A DNA stretch of 58,213 nt, from the NCBI GenBank assembly GCA_040754315.1, contig JBFMCS010000052.1:93319-151531 (forward strand). Reading direction: 5' to 3'. Positions 1-8,566 of the stretch are shown one piece after another (the first letter of the stretch is position 1; the number at the start of each line of letters is the position of its first letter). The DNA is from Bacillota bacterium. Lineage in GTDB: Bacteria > Bacillota > Sulfobacillia > DUSP01 > JBFMCS01. Both the position numbers and the translations under genes were made by a program. The notes under the pieces were generated by a model. The model ran no database searches and was not told the origin of the DNA. It worked only from the letters and a program-made list of their open reading frames with translations.

Positions 1-53
1 GGGGGGGGGGCCGCCGGGGGGGGGGCCGCGGGGGCCCGCCGGCCCCCCCCCCG
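1..53. other. G/C homopolymer at window edge
   Basis: The first 53 bases are only G and C in long runs, unlike anything else in the window. They sit directly in front of the livH ribosome-binding site (GAAAGG at 55-60). This looks like low-quality or padded sequence at a contig end rather than biology. It means the true upstream region of livH, where a livK gene or promoter would be expected, is not visible. Confidence 0.7.
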
Positions 54-60
54 TGAAAGG

Positions 61-948
61 ATGGAAGGCATGGACATGCTGCCTCAACTCCTGGTTAACG
101 GTTTGATCTCTGGAAGCAACTACGCCATGGTGGCGGCGGGCTACGCCATGGTGTACAGCATCCTGAAGATGATGAACTTCGCCCACGGCTACGTGGTCAT
201 GGTAGGAGCCTACTTGGCCTATGCCTTCATCGTGTGGTTAGGGCTCAACCTGGTCCTGAGTTTCCTCCTGTCCATGCTAATCTCGGGCATTTTGGGTTTT
301 GGGATAGAACGCATAGGCTACAGGCCCCTGAGAAAGGCTGCCAGGTTAGCGCCCTTGATGACTGCCATTGGCATCTCCCTTCTTTTGGAGAGCATCGCCA
401 TGCTGATCTGGGGAGCCGACATCAGGGCCTACCCTCGTCCAATTGAGGCCGGGTACTACCTCCTAGGTGCCAGGATCACCCCGGTCCAGGTATCCATTAT
501 CGGGGCGGCGCTTGTATTCATGCTGAGCATGCACTGGCTGATCAACAAGACCCCCCTGGGGGTAGCGGTGAGGGCCACATCCGATGACCTTGAGATGACA
601 TCAATGATGGGGATAGACTCAAACCAGGTGATATCCATCGTCTTCGTGATCGGTGCTGCCCTGGCCGCGGTCTCGGGTATCCTGGTGGGGTACGAGGCTG
701 ACCTCCAACCCACCATTGGGTTGGTGGTTACTATCAAGGCCTTTGCCGCCGTAATCCTCGGTGGCCTAGGAAGCATCTACGGGGCCATCCTGGGAGGCCT
801 CCTCATCGGCTTCGCGGAGAACCTGGGGGTCTGGTTCATCCCCGCTGTGTGGAAGGATGCCATTGCATATGTGATACTCCTGGCGATCCTCCTGGTCAAG
901 CCCTCGGGGCTCCTGGGGGAACGCTACGAGGCGGAGACTAAACTATGA
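61..948 (+). CDS. livH: Branched-chain amino-acid ABC transporter permease LivH
   Basis: A 295-residue, strongly hydrophobic protein with about eight membrane segments, the size and character of LivH. With LivM it forms the membrane channel of the high-affinity leucine/isoleucine/valine importer (HAAT family). The N-terminal part (GLISGSNYAMVAAGYAMVY) and the C-terminal IKAFAAVILGGLGSIYGAILGG stretch, which is the cytoplasmic loop contacting the ATPases, are typical. The ATG at 61 follows GAAAGG; internal ATGs at 70 and 76 are possible. It overlaps livM by ATGA. The order livH-livM-livG-livF is canonical, but no livK substrate-binding gene is in view, so the actual substrate (amino acid, urea or other) is inferred only. 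Confidence 0.92.
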   Translation: MEGMDMLPQLLVNGLISGSNYAMVAAGYAMVYSILKMMNFAHGYVVMVGAYLAYAFIVWLGLNLVLSFLLSMLISGILGFGIERIGYRPLRKAARLAPLMTAIGISLLLESIAMLIWGADIRAYPRPIEAGYYLLGARITPVQVSIIGAALVFMLSMHWLINKTPLGVAVRATSDDLEMTSMMGIDSNQVISIVFVIGAALAAVSGILVGYEADLQPTIGLVVTIKAFAAVILGGLGSIYGAILGGLLIGFAENLGVWFIPAVWKDAIAYVILLAILLVKPSGLLGERYEAETKL

Positions 949-1856
949 TATATCACATCATTGTCCTGATGTGCATCTACGGGATACTTGCAATCAGCCT
1001 GAACCTTACGATAGGCTTCACTGGACTTTTCAACCTGGGGCATGCCGCGTTCTTCGGTATAGGGGCATATACCTCGGCCCTGCTAACCCGCGCAGGGTCT
1101 CCGGTTTGGATCGGACTCATGGCTGGCGCCCTCCTGGCAGGGCTGTCCGGCAGCTTCATCGGTTTTTCCACATTGAGGCTCCGCGGCGACTACCTCGCCA
1201 TTGCCACTCTGGGCTTTGGTGAGATAATGAGGAGCGTATTCCGCAACTGGGTGGGACTCACGAGGGGGCCCATGGGACTGCCGGGCATACCTCGCCCTGA
1301 GATCCTTGGCTACCAGTTCTCCAGCATGCCCTCATACGTAGCTTTGATGCTGGGATTCCTTGTCTTGACCTACGTGGTCATCGAGAGGATGGTGAACTCG
1401 CCCTACGGCAGGGTGCTCAAGGGGATCAGGGAGGACGAGATCGCCGTCCAGGCCATGGGGAAGGATGTTGTGGGGTTCAAATTGGTGGCCCTTGTGGTGG
1501 GTTCCCTGTTTGCAGGCGTTGCGGGCAGCCTCTACGCCCACTACATCACATTCATAGACCCTACGAGTTTCACGCTGAACCAAACCATTTTCGTCCTGCT
1601 GATAGTGGTCTTTGGCGGGTTGGGCAGCAACGCGGGGTCACTGGTGGGCGTGTTCATCCTGGTCTTGATCAGGGAGTCCACACGGTTCTTCGGGCTGCCG
1701 CCATCCGTGTCCGCGCCACTTCAGCAGATAATGTTCAGCCTTATGCTGGTCATCATGATGCTGGTGAGACCCAATGGGCTCTTGGGTGAGAGGCGCCTTC
1801 ACCTGAAGCCCAAGACTGCCAAGGGAATGGGTAGTGAACATGCTCAAGATAACTGA
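945..1856 (+). CDS. livM: Branched-chain amino-acid ABC transporter permease LivM
   Basis: A 303-residue polytopic membrane protein, partner of LivH in the Liv importer. Family features are the N-terminal NLTIGFTGLFNLGHAAFFG stretch, the central RLRGDYLAIATLGFGEI segment and the C-terminal FVLLIVVFGGLGSNAGSLVG loop that docks on the ATPase subunits. The ATG overlaps the livH stop (ATGA), so translation is probably coupled. The C-terminus is short and lacks the extra domains of some LivM proteins. It overlaps the livG start by 23 bases. Confidence 0.92.
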   Translation: MIYHIIVLMCIYGILAISLNLTIGFTGLFNLGHAAFFGIGAYTSALLTRAGSPVWIGLMAGALLAGLSGSFIGFSTLRLRGDYLAIATLGFGEIMRSVFRNWVGLTRGPMGLPGIPRPEILGYQFSSMPSYVALMLGFLVLTYVVIERMVNSPYGRVLKGIREDEIAVQAMGKDVVGFKLVALVVGSLFAGVAGSLYAHYITFIDPTSFTLNQTIFVLLIVVFGGLGSNAGSLVGVFILVLIRESTRFFGLPPSVSAPLQQIMFSLMLVIMMLVRPNGLLGERRLHLKPKTAKGMGSEHAQDN

Positions 1857-2604
1857 AGTGAACAAGCGTTTTGGAGGCTTGCAGGCCGTGGATAGTGTGA
1901 GCTTCGAGGTAGAGCGAGGCTCCATATGCGGGCTCATTGGGCCCAACGGATCAGGCAAGACAACCATCTACAACCTGATCACCGGCTTCTACAGGGTCGA
2001 CAGCGGGGAGATAACCTTCAAGGGCGAGCCCATAACTGGCCTCAAGCCCCACGAGATCGTCAAGAAGGGGCTTGTTCGTACCTTTCAGGTGACCCGGGTC
2101 TTCCCCCGGATGTCCGTGATGGAGAATATGCTACTGGCGCCGGTTAGCTCTGGTGAAAGCGTGCTGGCGGTGCTGAGGGGCTCCCGGAGGGTGAATGAGG
2201 ATGAACGCCTCTACAATGAGAAGGCCTTGAAGCTCCTGGATTTCGTGGAATTGACCCATCTCAGGAACGAGCTGGCCTGCAATCTCTCTTACGGGGATCA
2301 GAAGCGCCTGGAACTGGTCAGGGCCTTGATGACCGACCCGGAGATGGTGCTCCTGGACGAGCCCACCGCTGGTGTGAACCTGACCCTTGTGAATAAGATG
2401 ATAGACTACATTCACCAGCTGAGGGATAAGGGGCTTACCTTTCTTCTCATCGAGCATCACATGAAGTTCATCATGAACCTCTCTGACAGGATCTTCGTGC
2501 TGGACCACGGGGCTAAGATCGCCGAGGGCAAACCGCCCGAGGTACAGTCCAACCCCAAGGTAATCGAGGCGTACCTCGGTGTGAAGCACAAGGTGATCAG
2601 CTAG
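1834..2604 (+). CDS. livG: Branched-chain amino-acid ABC transporter ATPase LivG
   Basis: A 256-residue ABC ATPase. Walker [10 protein letters not shown] is at residues 36-44, the signature region reads [16 protein letters not shown] near 150, and Walker B with D-loop is [12 protein letters not shown] near 172. The signature is SYGDQ rather than SGGQ, which is common in LivG. The long insertion after the Q-loop and the late helical segment ([22 protein letters not shown]) are LivG hallmarks. The GTG at 1834 lies inside the end of livM behind AAGGGAATGGG; an ATG at 1840 is an alternative. It powers uptake together with LivF at the cytoplasmic face of LivHM. Confidence 0.93.
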   Translation: MNMLKITEVNKRFGGLQAVDSVSFEVERGSICGLIGPNGSGKTTIYNLITGFYRVDSGEITFKGEPITGLKPHEIVKKGLVRTFQVTRVFPRMSVMENMLLAPVSSGESVLAVLRGSRRVNEDERLYNEKALKLLDFVELTHLRNELACNLSYGDQKRLELVRALMTDPEMVLLDEPTAGVNLTLVNKMIDYIHQLRDKGLTFLLIEHHMKFIMNLSDRIFVLDHGAKIAEGKPPEVQSNPKVIEAYLGVKHKVIS

Positions 2605-2626
2605 GCCGTCTTATTCCAAAGGGGAA

Positions 2627-3346
2627 ATGACCATGGCACTCCTAGAGTTGAACGATGTCAGCACCTCGTACGGCAACGTGGAGGCCCTAAAGAACGTGTC
2701 ACTTGAGGTAACCGAGGGAGAGATAGTGACGCTTCTTGGGTCAAACGGAGCCGGGAAGAGTACTACGCTAAAGACCATATCGGGGCTCTTGAAGCCAAGG
2801 AGCGGTGAGGTTGTGCTGGATGGCCAGCGCATAGGTGGGTTGTCGCCCCACAAGATAGCGCTGTCCGGGATCGCCCATGTCCCCGAGGGCCGCAGGGTTT
2901 TCCCTAGTCTCACCGTGGAAGAAAACCTGGCCATGGGCACCTACGCCTTCAAGGGCAAGGCAGGGCTAGAGGAGTACAGGTGCCTGGTTTTCGACCTCTT
3001 CCCCCGGCTGAAGGAACGACTCAAGCAGAAGGGTCGCACCCTGAGCGGCGGCGAACAACAGATGCTGGCCATCGCCAGGGCACTCATGATGAGACCGAAG
3101 ATCCTAATGCTGGATGAACCCTCTATGGGACTGGCGCCCGTTCTGACCGCGCAGATCTTTGAATCCATAGAACGCTTGAACAGGGAGGGCACCACGGTGC
3201 TCCTGGTAGAGCAGAATGCCCACGTGGCGCTGGAGGTAGCGCACCGCTGCTACGTGATCCAGACAGGCTGCATCGTCATGGAGGGCAATGCCGAGGACCT
3301 GCGGGGAAACGATATGGTGAGGCGTGCCTACCTAGGCGAGGAGTAA
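2627..3346 (+). CDS. livF: Branched-chain amino-acid ABC transporter ATPase LivF
   Basis: A 239-residue ABC ATPase, the second nucleotide-binding subunit of the Liv system. Walker A GSNGAGKST is at residues 38-46, the signature LSGGEQQMLAIARAL near 139 and Walker B LMLDEPSMGLAP near 160. The sequence HVPEGRRVFPSLTVEENL is diagnostic for LivF. The start is ATG 2627 or ATG 2633, both behind AAAGGGGAA. It is the last gene of the operon and ends about 20 bases before a GC-rich hairpin that separates it from a convergent tRNA gene. Confidence 0.93.
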   Translation: MTMALLELNDVSTSYGNVEALKNVSLEVTEGEIVTLLGSNGAGKSTTLKTISGLLKPRSGEVVLDGQRIGGLSPHKIALSGIAHVPEGRRVFPSLTVEENLAMGTYAFKGKAGLEEYRCLVFDLFPRLKERLKQKGRTLSGGEQQMLAIARALMMRPKILMLDEPSMGLAPVLTAQIFESIERLNREGTTVLLVEQNAHVALEVAHRCYVIQTGCIVMEGNAEDLRGNDMVRRAYLGEE

Positions 3347-3361
3347 ATATGTCACGCGGTA

Positions 3362-3382
3362 AAGCCCGCCAGCGGCGGGCTT
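3362..3382. terminator. Bidirectional hairpin between livF and tRNA-Arg
   Basis: The stem AAGCCCGCC / GGCGGGCTT with an AGC loop lies between two convergent genes. Flanking T-rich sequence is weak on the + strand (TTGGTT) and the - strand shows only a short TTT run, so it could end both the liv transcript and the tRNA-Arg transcript, although not as a textbook U-tract terminator. Confidence 0.6.
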
Positions 3383-3389
3383 GGTTATC

Positions 3390-3464
<75 letters not shown>

Positions 3465-3478
3465 ATACACACATATCT

Positions 3479-3507
3479 AGTGTACCGCAAAGTAGATCCC
3501 CGGGCAA
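3479..3507 (-). promoter_or_regulatory. Sigma-A-type promoter for tRNA-Arg
   Basis: On the minus strand TTGCCC (-35, at 3502-3507) is followed after exactly 17 bases by TACACT (-10, at 3479-3484). Transcription would start near 3472, a few bases before the tRNA 5' end at 3464. The -35 box is imperfect, but position and spacing fit a tRNA promoter. Confidence 0.6.
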
Positions 3508-3599
3508 GCTGTACCTGGCACTTCCAGAATATGGCCGGGCAACGGCCACCTCTTGAGGCAACACCTTCAGGTCAGACGCCCCTCGTTCCCATAGCGACG

Positions 3600-3875
3600 C
3601 TACTTGCCCCTGGAAGCCAGGAGCAGGATGCCCACAACGACGAAGAACGCTCCCGCGATGGAACGGATAAGACGGACAGGTACCACCCTGGTTATTGCCT
3701 CCCCGAACACAACCCCCAGGAGGGAAGTGAGCACCAAGGCTGTGGAGGCCCCCAGGAACACCGCCACCGGGGACCTCGTCTGTGCAGCCAGCAACATGGT
3801 GGTGAGCTGGGTCTTGTCACCTAGCTCGGCCAGGAAGATCATGGCGAAGGCCGTGATGGATGTCCTCCAATCCAC
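3600..3875 (-). CDS. Half-size TMEM165/Gdt1-family (UPF0016) membrane protein
   Basis: A 91-residue protein with three hydrophobic segments and the family-defining cation motif AELGDKTQ at about residues 16-23 (E-x-G-D-K). Full-length Gdt1/MntX proteins carry two such repeats; this has one, so it probably works as a dimer or with a partner encoded elsewhere. Characterised relatives move Mn2+, Ca2+ or H+ across membranes. The GTG start at 3873-3875 has a strong GGGGGAG site eight bases upstream. It lies 43 bases after argF on the same strand and appears to be the last gene of that unit. Substrate is unknown. A second half-repeat gene is not seen in the window. Confidence 0.82.
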   Translation of the reverse strand: MDWRTSITAFAMIFLAELGDKTQLTTMLLAAQTRSPVAVFLGASTALVLTSLLGVVFGEAITRVVPVRLIRSIAGAFFVVVGILLLASRGK

Positions 3876-3918
3876 GTGTACTCCCCCACTCTCCAGCTTC
3901 CTGAAGGGAAGCTGGTCC

Positions 3919-4848
3919 TTACATCACCAGGGCAAGAATGGCCTTCTGCACGTGAAGCCTGTTCTCGGCCTCATCCCATACGACTGATTGTGGCCCGTCG
4001 ATTACCTCGCCGGTAACCTCCTCGCCCCTGTGGGCTGGGAGGCAATGGAGGAACACCGCATCGTCCCGGGCATGGCTCATAAGTCCGGCGTTGACCTGGT
4101 AGGGCCTGAGTGCACCAAGACGCGCCTCCTTCTCCTCTTCCTGGCCCATACTGGTCCACACATCGGTATAGACCGCGTCAGCGCCCCGGACTGCCTCCAC
4201 AGGGTCATTGGTGACGGCTATGGATGCCTTCGTGAGCTTGGCATCCTCCGTGGCTAGTCTCGTAATCTCGGGGTCCGGTTCGTATCCAGGCGGGCAACCG
4301 ATAGTGACACTCACCCCGGTCTTCGCCCCACCGAACATCAGGGAGTGAGCCACGTTGTTGCCGTCTCCCACGTAGGCTATCTTCAGCCCCTTTAGGTGTC
4401 CCTTCTTTTCGTAGAGCGTCAGGTAGTCTGCCAGGGCCTGGCAGGGATGAAGCAGGTCTGTGAGCCCGTTGATCACGGGGATCGTGGCGTGCCGAGCCAG
4501 CTCTATGACATCACTGTGGCTGAAGGTGCGTATCATGATGCCATGTATGTAACGGGAAAGCACCTTGGCTGTGTCGCCTATGGTTTCTCCCCTCTTGAGC
4601 TGGAGGTCCTGGGCGCTGAGAAACAAGGGATAGCCACCCAGCTGGTACATGGCCACCTCAAAGGATATCCGGGTGCGGGTGGATGGCTTGTGGAATATGA
4701 GGCCCAGCGTCTTGCCCTGAAGGGGCTGGGGATGCTCCCCCGTCTTGTCCAGCACCTTGTAGTGGGCAGCGGTGGTGATGATCTGTGAAACCTCCTCAAC
4801 GCTGAGGTCGTGAAGGGAAATCACATCCTTGCCCTTCATGTTCTGCAT
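3919..4848 (-). CDS. argF: Ornithine carbamoyltransferase
   Basis: A 309-residue enzyme making citrulline from ornithine and carbamoyl phosphate in the cytoplasm (or running in reverse in arginine catabolism). The carbamoyl-phosphate loop STRTR is at residues 56-60, the ornithine-binding HCLP motif at 268-271, and the second domain begins near [17 protein letters not shown]. Length is normal for a catabolic or anabolic trimer subunit. The start ATG has GAGGAGGATG upstream. It follows the radical-SAM gene by 13 bases. No other arginine genes (argC, J, B, D, G or H, or arcA, arcC) are in the window, so the direction of flux cannot be read from context. Its neighbourhood with ornithine aminomutase suggests a shared ornithine pool. 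Confidence 0.95.
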   Translation of the reverse strand: MQNMKGKDVISLHDLSVEEVSQIITTAAHYKVLDKTGEHPQPLQGKTLGLIFHKPSTRTRISFEVAMYQLGGYPLFLSAQDLQLKRGETIGDTAKVLSRYIHGIMIRTFSHSDVIELARHATIPVINGLTDLLHPCQALADYLTLYEKKGHLKGLKIAYVGDGNNVAHSLMFGGAKTGVSVTIGCPPGYEPDPEITRLATEDAKLTKASIAVTNDPVEAVRGADAVYTDVWTSMGQEEEKEARLGALRPYQVNAGLMSHARDDAVFLHCLPAHRGEEVTGEVIDGPQSVVWDEAENRLHVQKAILALVM

Positions 4849-4861
4849 TTTTTCATCCTCC

Positions 4862-5884
4862 TCAACTCATTATGGAACCGGTTATGGCTATGGTTTGCCC
4901 GCATTGCGGGCACTGGGCCCCATGAGACAGGTCCCACTGGCCAAGATGCATTCCCTCACGGCAGATGAGAGCGTACCCGCACTGCGGGCAAAGGGTCGTG
5001 GAGCCCTCCCTGCCCGCCATGTTGCCCGTGTAGACATAGGACAAGTGCTCCCTGGCAACCTCCCAGGCCCTCTTCAGTGTGTCCAGCGGGGTCGCCAGCA
5101 TACTGTAGCGGTAGTTGGGGAAGTACCGTGTGAGGTGCAGGGGAATGTCCTTGTCTATTGATGCCAGCCACCGGGCTAGGTCCGCCAATTCCTTCTCGTC
5201 ATCGTTTAGACCGGGAATCACCAGGGTCGTCACCTCTACATGCCACCCCGCGCCACAGGCAACCTCCACTGTCTCCTTTACGGGTTCTAGACGCCCCTTG
5301 CAGTGCTTCCGGTAGAAGTCCTCAGTGAAGGCCTTCACATCTATGTTGGCGGCATCGATGAGATCCAGGAGTCCCTTAAGGGGCTCCCTGTTGATGAAGC
5401 CATTGGTCACCAGGACGTTCTTGAGTCCTTTCTGCCTGGCTAGAGCAGCTGTCTCCAGGACGTATTCATACCACATCAAGGGCTCGGAATAGGTGTAGGC
5501 CAGCCCCACGCAGCGGGGGTTACCCTCCCTGGCCTGCACGGCGTCTTGCACGGCCTCTTCAGGGAGAAGCCGGTAACTGGGGGCGTCCCTCTGGGAGATC
5601 TGCCAATTCTGGCAAAACCCGCACTTCAGATTACAGCCCAAAGTGCCCAGGGAGAGAAGGTAAGAACCAGGGTAGAAGTGGTAAAGGGGCTTCTTTTCTG
5701 TGGGGTCTAGCGCCCGCGCTGTGCACCTAGAGTAGTTTGTGGCCCACAGCCTGCCATCCTTGTTCAGGCGCACCCGGCACACGCCCCTCTGCCCTTGGGC
5801 AATTCGACAGTCCTGGGGGCACAGGTGGCAGTGGATGCGCTCCCCCGCCGCTTCGTAGTACATAGCCTCTCGCCCGGTGTCCAT
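4862..5884 (-). CDS. amrS: AmmeMemoRadiSam system radical SAM enzyme (AmrS)
   Basis: A 340-residue radical SAM protein. The [4Fe-4S] motif CNLKCGFC (C-x3-C-x2-C) is at about residues 84-91. An N-terminal cysteine cluster HCHLCPQDC (near 19-26) and a C-terminal pair of CxxC knuckles (CPQCGYAL and CPQCGQT), probably zinc or extra iron-sulfur ligands, are typical of the AmmeMemoRadiSam branch related to pyruvate formate-lyase activases. The reaction is unknown. ATG 5882-5884 is chosen over an in-frame TTG at 5905, because it follows AAGGAAAGGATG and lies four bases after the stop of the MEMO-AMMECR1 gene, its usual genetic partner. Confidence 0.9.
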   Translation of the reverse strand: MDTGREAMYYEAAGERIHCHLCPQDCRIAQGQRGVCRVRLNKDGRLWATNYSRCTARALDPTEKKPLYHFYPGSYLLSLGTLGCNLKCGFCQNWQISQRDAPSYRLLPEEAVQDAVQAREGNPRCVGLAYTYSEPLMWYEYVLETAALARQKGLKNVLVTNGFINREPLKGLLDLIDAANIDVKAFTEDFYRKHCKGRLEPVKETVEVACGAGWHVEVTTLVIPGLNDDEKELADLARWLASIDKDIPLHLTRYFPNYRYSMLATPLDTLKRAWEVAREHLSYVYTGNMAGREGSTTLCPQCGYALICREGMHLGQWDLSHGAQCPQCGQTIAITGSIMS

Positions 5885-5888
5885 GGGT

Positions 5889-7181
5889 TCATCCTTTCCT
5901 TCCAAACCTCGTCACCTTGAACCGGTAGAGCCTCACCCCGTGCTCTCCCGGCCTGAGGCCCGCCTTCTGGCTGGCTATAGCCACCTGCTCCGCCGGGGTG
6001 TCCACCCCGTCAAGGCCGGGGAGGAGCACGCCACGCTTGTCTCCCTTCTCCACTATCACACCGTAGACCCTGGCGTCAAGGTCTCCAAGCCCGCTAACGG
6101 GCTCGGGCTCTCCAAGAACATCTACGCTGTATGTGAGAGAGCCCAGTTCCCAAGCCCTCAACGCGGGGAAGCGCGGATCCTGGGTGCCAGCGGCTATCGC
6201 ATTCTCCACCACCTCCAAGGCAACACTCCCCTTGGTAGGGGCTATTGTCCCGATGCATCCCCTGAGGCGGCCCCGGGAGTGAATGGATACAAAGGCCCCT
6301 GCCAGCGATGAGAACTCTGGGGGAACATCATCTGGCTCGATGATCCTCCCGCACCTTACATAGGCCTCCAGGCTCCTGCGGGCCAAGGATACCAGGTAGT
6401 CCTGGGCGATAGCCTGGGCCACAAGGTATCCCACACCGAAGGGGCCTTCATAGGAGAGCACCTGGAACCCCCCACTGTCCTTAGCCACGCCGGAGAGCAT
6501 CGCCACGGGCCTGAGCCCGCACTGGCCCGCCTGCTCCACCAGGTTCTCATCCATGTTCAGCAGCGCCCCGGCATCTCCCTCGCGTAGTGCCTTGACGACG
6601 AGGTCGTCGAAGACCTGCCCCATGCGGTGGTATCCCGCCGGGGCCCCGCACTTGAGGCGATGGGAGAGGTCGCCGCTGGCAATGAAGGCCACCCTCTTGG
6701 TGAAGGTTCTTGCCATTTCAAGACCCATCCGGTAGAGGGCACCGGTGGGCAACGCACCTGGTCCTAGAAGGACCAGGGGGGCGCTGACACCCGCCTTCCT
6801 GATGTAGTAAAGGGGGACCAGGAAGCCGTGGTCCAGGTCGGCCCGTGCCTCCCTCACTTCAAGGCCGGTCTGGGTCGCTGCCCTGATTACCTCCTGCCGG
6901 GTGCCGGCATCCAGGCTGAACTCCAGCGACACCTCCGGAGCCCCGAAGGCTCCGAGGGTACCCCTCACCTGGTCACCCGAAACCACACCTATTGCGTCCC
7001 AGTACTGAAGCCCATGAGGTCCAGCCATCACCAGTACTTCGGGTTCGGTGGATCGAACCGTCTTGGACAGCTGTTCCATCGCGTTGACCGTAGCCTCGAC
7101 CTCACGCAGGCTTTCCCGGCCAACCTCCGGCACTATTACTGGGGGATGAGGACACAGCCCCGCAAAAACCACAGTTGCCAC
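5889..7181 (-). CDS. MEMO1-AMMECR1 fusion of the AmmeMemoRadiSam system
   Basis: A 430-residue two-domain protein. Residues about 1-260 are a MEMO1-like domain (class III extradiol dioxygenase fold, CPHPPVIVPEVG near the N-terminus, ASGDLSH near 180). Residues about 265-430 are an AMMECR1 domain with the signature RLRGCIGT and the TQDPRFPAL segment. In many genomes the two parts (AmrB, AmrA) are separate genes next to the radical SAM gene; here they are one polypeptide. The molecular role is not established. Start: GTG 7179-7181 is preferred over an upstream in-frame start at 7307, because it follows GAGGGG and lies four bases after the preceding stop, and homology begins there. Confidence 0.88.
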   Translation of the reverse strand: MATVVFAGLCPHPPVIVPEVGRESLREVEATVNAMEQLSKTVRSTEPEVLVMAGPHGLQYWDAIGVVSGDQVRGTLGAFGAPEVSLEFSLDAGTRQEVIRAATQTGLEVREARADLDHGFLVPLYYIRKAGVSAPLVLLGPGALPTGALYRMGLEMARTFTKRVAFIASGDLSHRLKCGAPAGYHRMGQVFDDLVVKALREGDAGALLNMDENLVEQAGQCGLRPVAMLSGVAKDSGGFQVLSYEGPFGVGYLVAQAIAQDYLVSLARRSLEAYVRCGRIIEPDDVPPEFSSLAGAFVSIHSRGRLRGCIGTIAPTKGSVALEVVENAIAAGTQDPRFPALRAWELGSLTYSVDVLGEPEPVSGLGDLDARVYGVIVEKGDKRGVLLPGLDGVDTPAEQVAIASQKAGLRPGEHGVRLYRFKVTRFGRKG

Positions 7182-7185
7182 GGCA

Positions 7186-8556
7186 TCACACCCCTCTGTG
7201 GACTCCTGTGCTCTCGCAAAGAAGACTTGCCGCAGCCTTGGGCCACCGAGTCGACAGTACTCCGCATGCCGCCATGACATAGTTGCCATCCAGCAGGACC
7301 CGGGCATCCCGGGGATACATCTCCCTGCCTGGCCCCGGGACCGTGAGCGCCTCCAGGGCTTCTTTCCCCCCGGGCAGCCTGGTAAGGGGTCCCCCAGTCC
7401 CCACGATCCACTCGACTCTCCCCAGGTCCCTGCCCTCCGCTACCACAGATCGGCCTCCAGGCCCGTAGACCTCCTTGAGGCGGCCAGCATGCCGTGCCAC
7501 TGCCAAGCCCACAGCCTCCTTGGCCAAGCGGGCTACCAACCTCTCTTCTAGAGGGGTAGAGGGCATGGTGTGCATTGATGCTAGCACCTCCCGGGCATCC
7601 AGTCCCAGGTCTTTCGAAAGGTCCTCCTCACCGATGATGTTTACGATGTGAACCGCATTGCGCCGGACACCCAGGTCACCCTCGACAGTTCGTTTTCTGA
7701 ATGGCTCAGGAAAGGTGGAGATCCTTCGTAGTTCCTCCGAGCCCTCCGTGATGGAGTGCACGTCAGTGGTGGCTCCCCCTACATCAATGGTCATCAGGTC
7801 TCCGAGCTCACGGTAAAGGAGGGTTGACGCCTCCATCACCGCCCCCGGGGTGGGCAACAATACCCCTGAAAGCCCCTGGCGGATCCGGGCCATCCCGGGG
7901 GCCTCGGTTATCCTCTCCTCAAATACCCGCTGTATCACCATGCGGGCAGGCTCAACATCCAGCTGGTCTATGGCGGGGTATACGTTTTCCGCGGTCTCCA
8001 CCCTGCGCCCCTGGCTGCGCAGGATATCGACGACCTCCTGGCGCGCGCTGCTGTTGCCCGCGAAGACCACCGGTATGCGGGCGTGCACTGCCGCCAGGGC
8101 CCTGGCGTTGGCAACCACGGTGTTGCGGTCTCCATGCTCAACGCCCCCGGCAAGGAGGATTATCCCCGGAGACAGCCGGGATACTTCCTCCAGGTCCCAG
8201 CGGCTGAGGAGCCCTGCCGTGACCATCTTCACTATAGCTCCCGCTCCCAGGGCAGCCTCCCGCGCAGCCTTCACCGTCATGTCGTAGACCAGGCCGTGCA
8301 CGCTCATGACCAGGCCGCCCGCGGCGCTGGAGCATGCCATGAGAGGAAGCCCCTGCGCCATGGGGCCCAGGGCTCTTATGGCTTCGTTGAGGCCTAGGCG
8401 GGCATCACCCTGGTCTACGGTGGTCTCTACCGTAACCTGGCCCACCAGGCTTGGCTGGCCTGTTTCGATACCCTCGAAGGCACTGACCACAGTGGTAGTA
8501 CTGCCGATCTCCGCCACCAGGACATCCGGCCGGGCCCCGTCCATATTCTTCTTCAC
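7186..8556 (-). CDS. GlmL/MutL-like chaperone of a B12-dependent aminomutase
   Basis: A 456-residue protein of the GlmL/MutL family (ASKHA ATPase fold), which accompanies adenosylcobalamin carbon-skeleton mutases and aminomutases and is thought to reactivate them by cofactor exchange. Visible motifs are phosphate loop 1 (VAEIGSTTTVVSAF near the N-terminus), phosphate loop 2 (MTIDVGGATTDVHS) and an adenosine motif (VGTGGPLTRLPGG) near the C-terminus. The GTG start at 8554-8556 is inferred: it lies 10 bases after the oraE stop behind GGAGGAGG with a long 13-base spacer, so ATG 8542-8544 is an alternative. Position directly after oraE points to ornithine aminomutase as client. Confidence 0.85.
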   Translation of the reverse strand: MKKNMDGARPDVLVAEIGSTTTVVSAFEGIETGQPSLVGQVTVETTVDQGDARLGLNEAIRALGPMAQGLPLMACSSAAGGLVMSVHGLVYDMTVKAAREAALGAGAIVKMVTAGLLSRWDLEEVSRLSPGIILLAGGVEHGDRNTVVANARALAAVHARIPVVFAGNSSARQEVVDILRSQGRRVETAENVYPAIDQLDVEPARMVIQRVFEERITEAPGMARIRQGLSGVLLPTPGAVMEASTLLYRELGDLMTIDVGGATTDVHSITEGSEELRRISTFPEPFRKRTVEGDLGVRRNAVHIVNIIGEEDLSKDLGLDAREVLASMHTMPSTPLEERLVARLAKEAVGLAVARHAGRLKEVYGPGGRSVVAEGRDLGRVEWIVGTGGPLTRLPGGKEALEALTVPGPGREMYPRDARVLLDGNYVMAACGVLSTRWPKAAASLLCESTGVHRGV

Positions 8557-8566
8557 CAGGATGCCT

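Noticed and set aside
4396-4788. 130-codon plus-strand frame inside argF
   Set aside because: Antisense to a clear ornithine carbamoyltransferase with all catalytic motifs.
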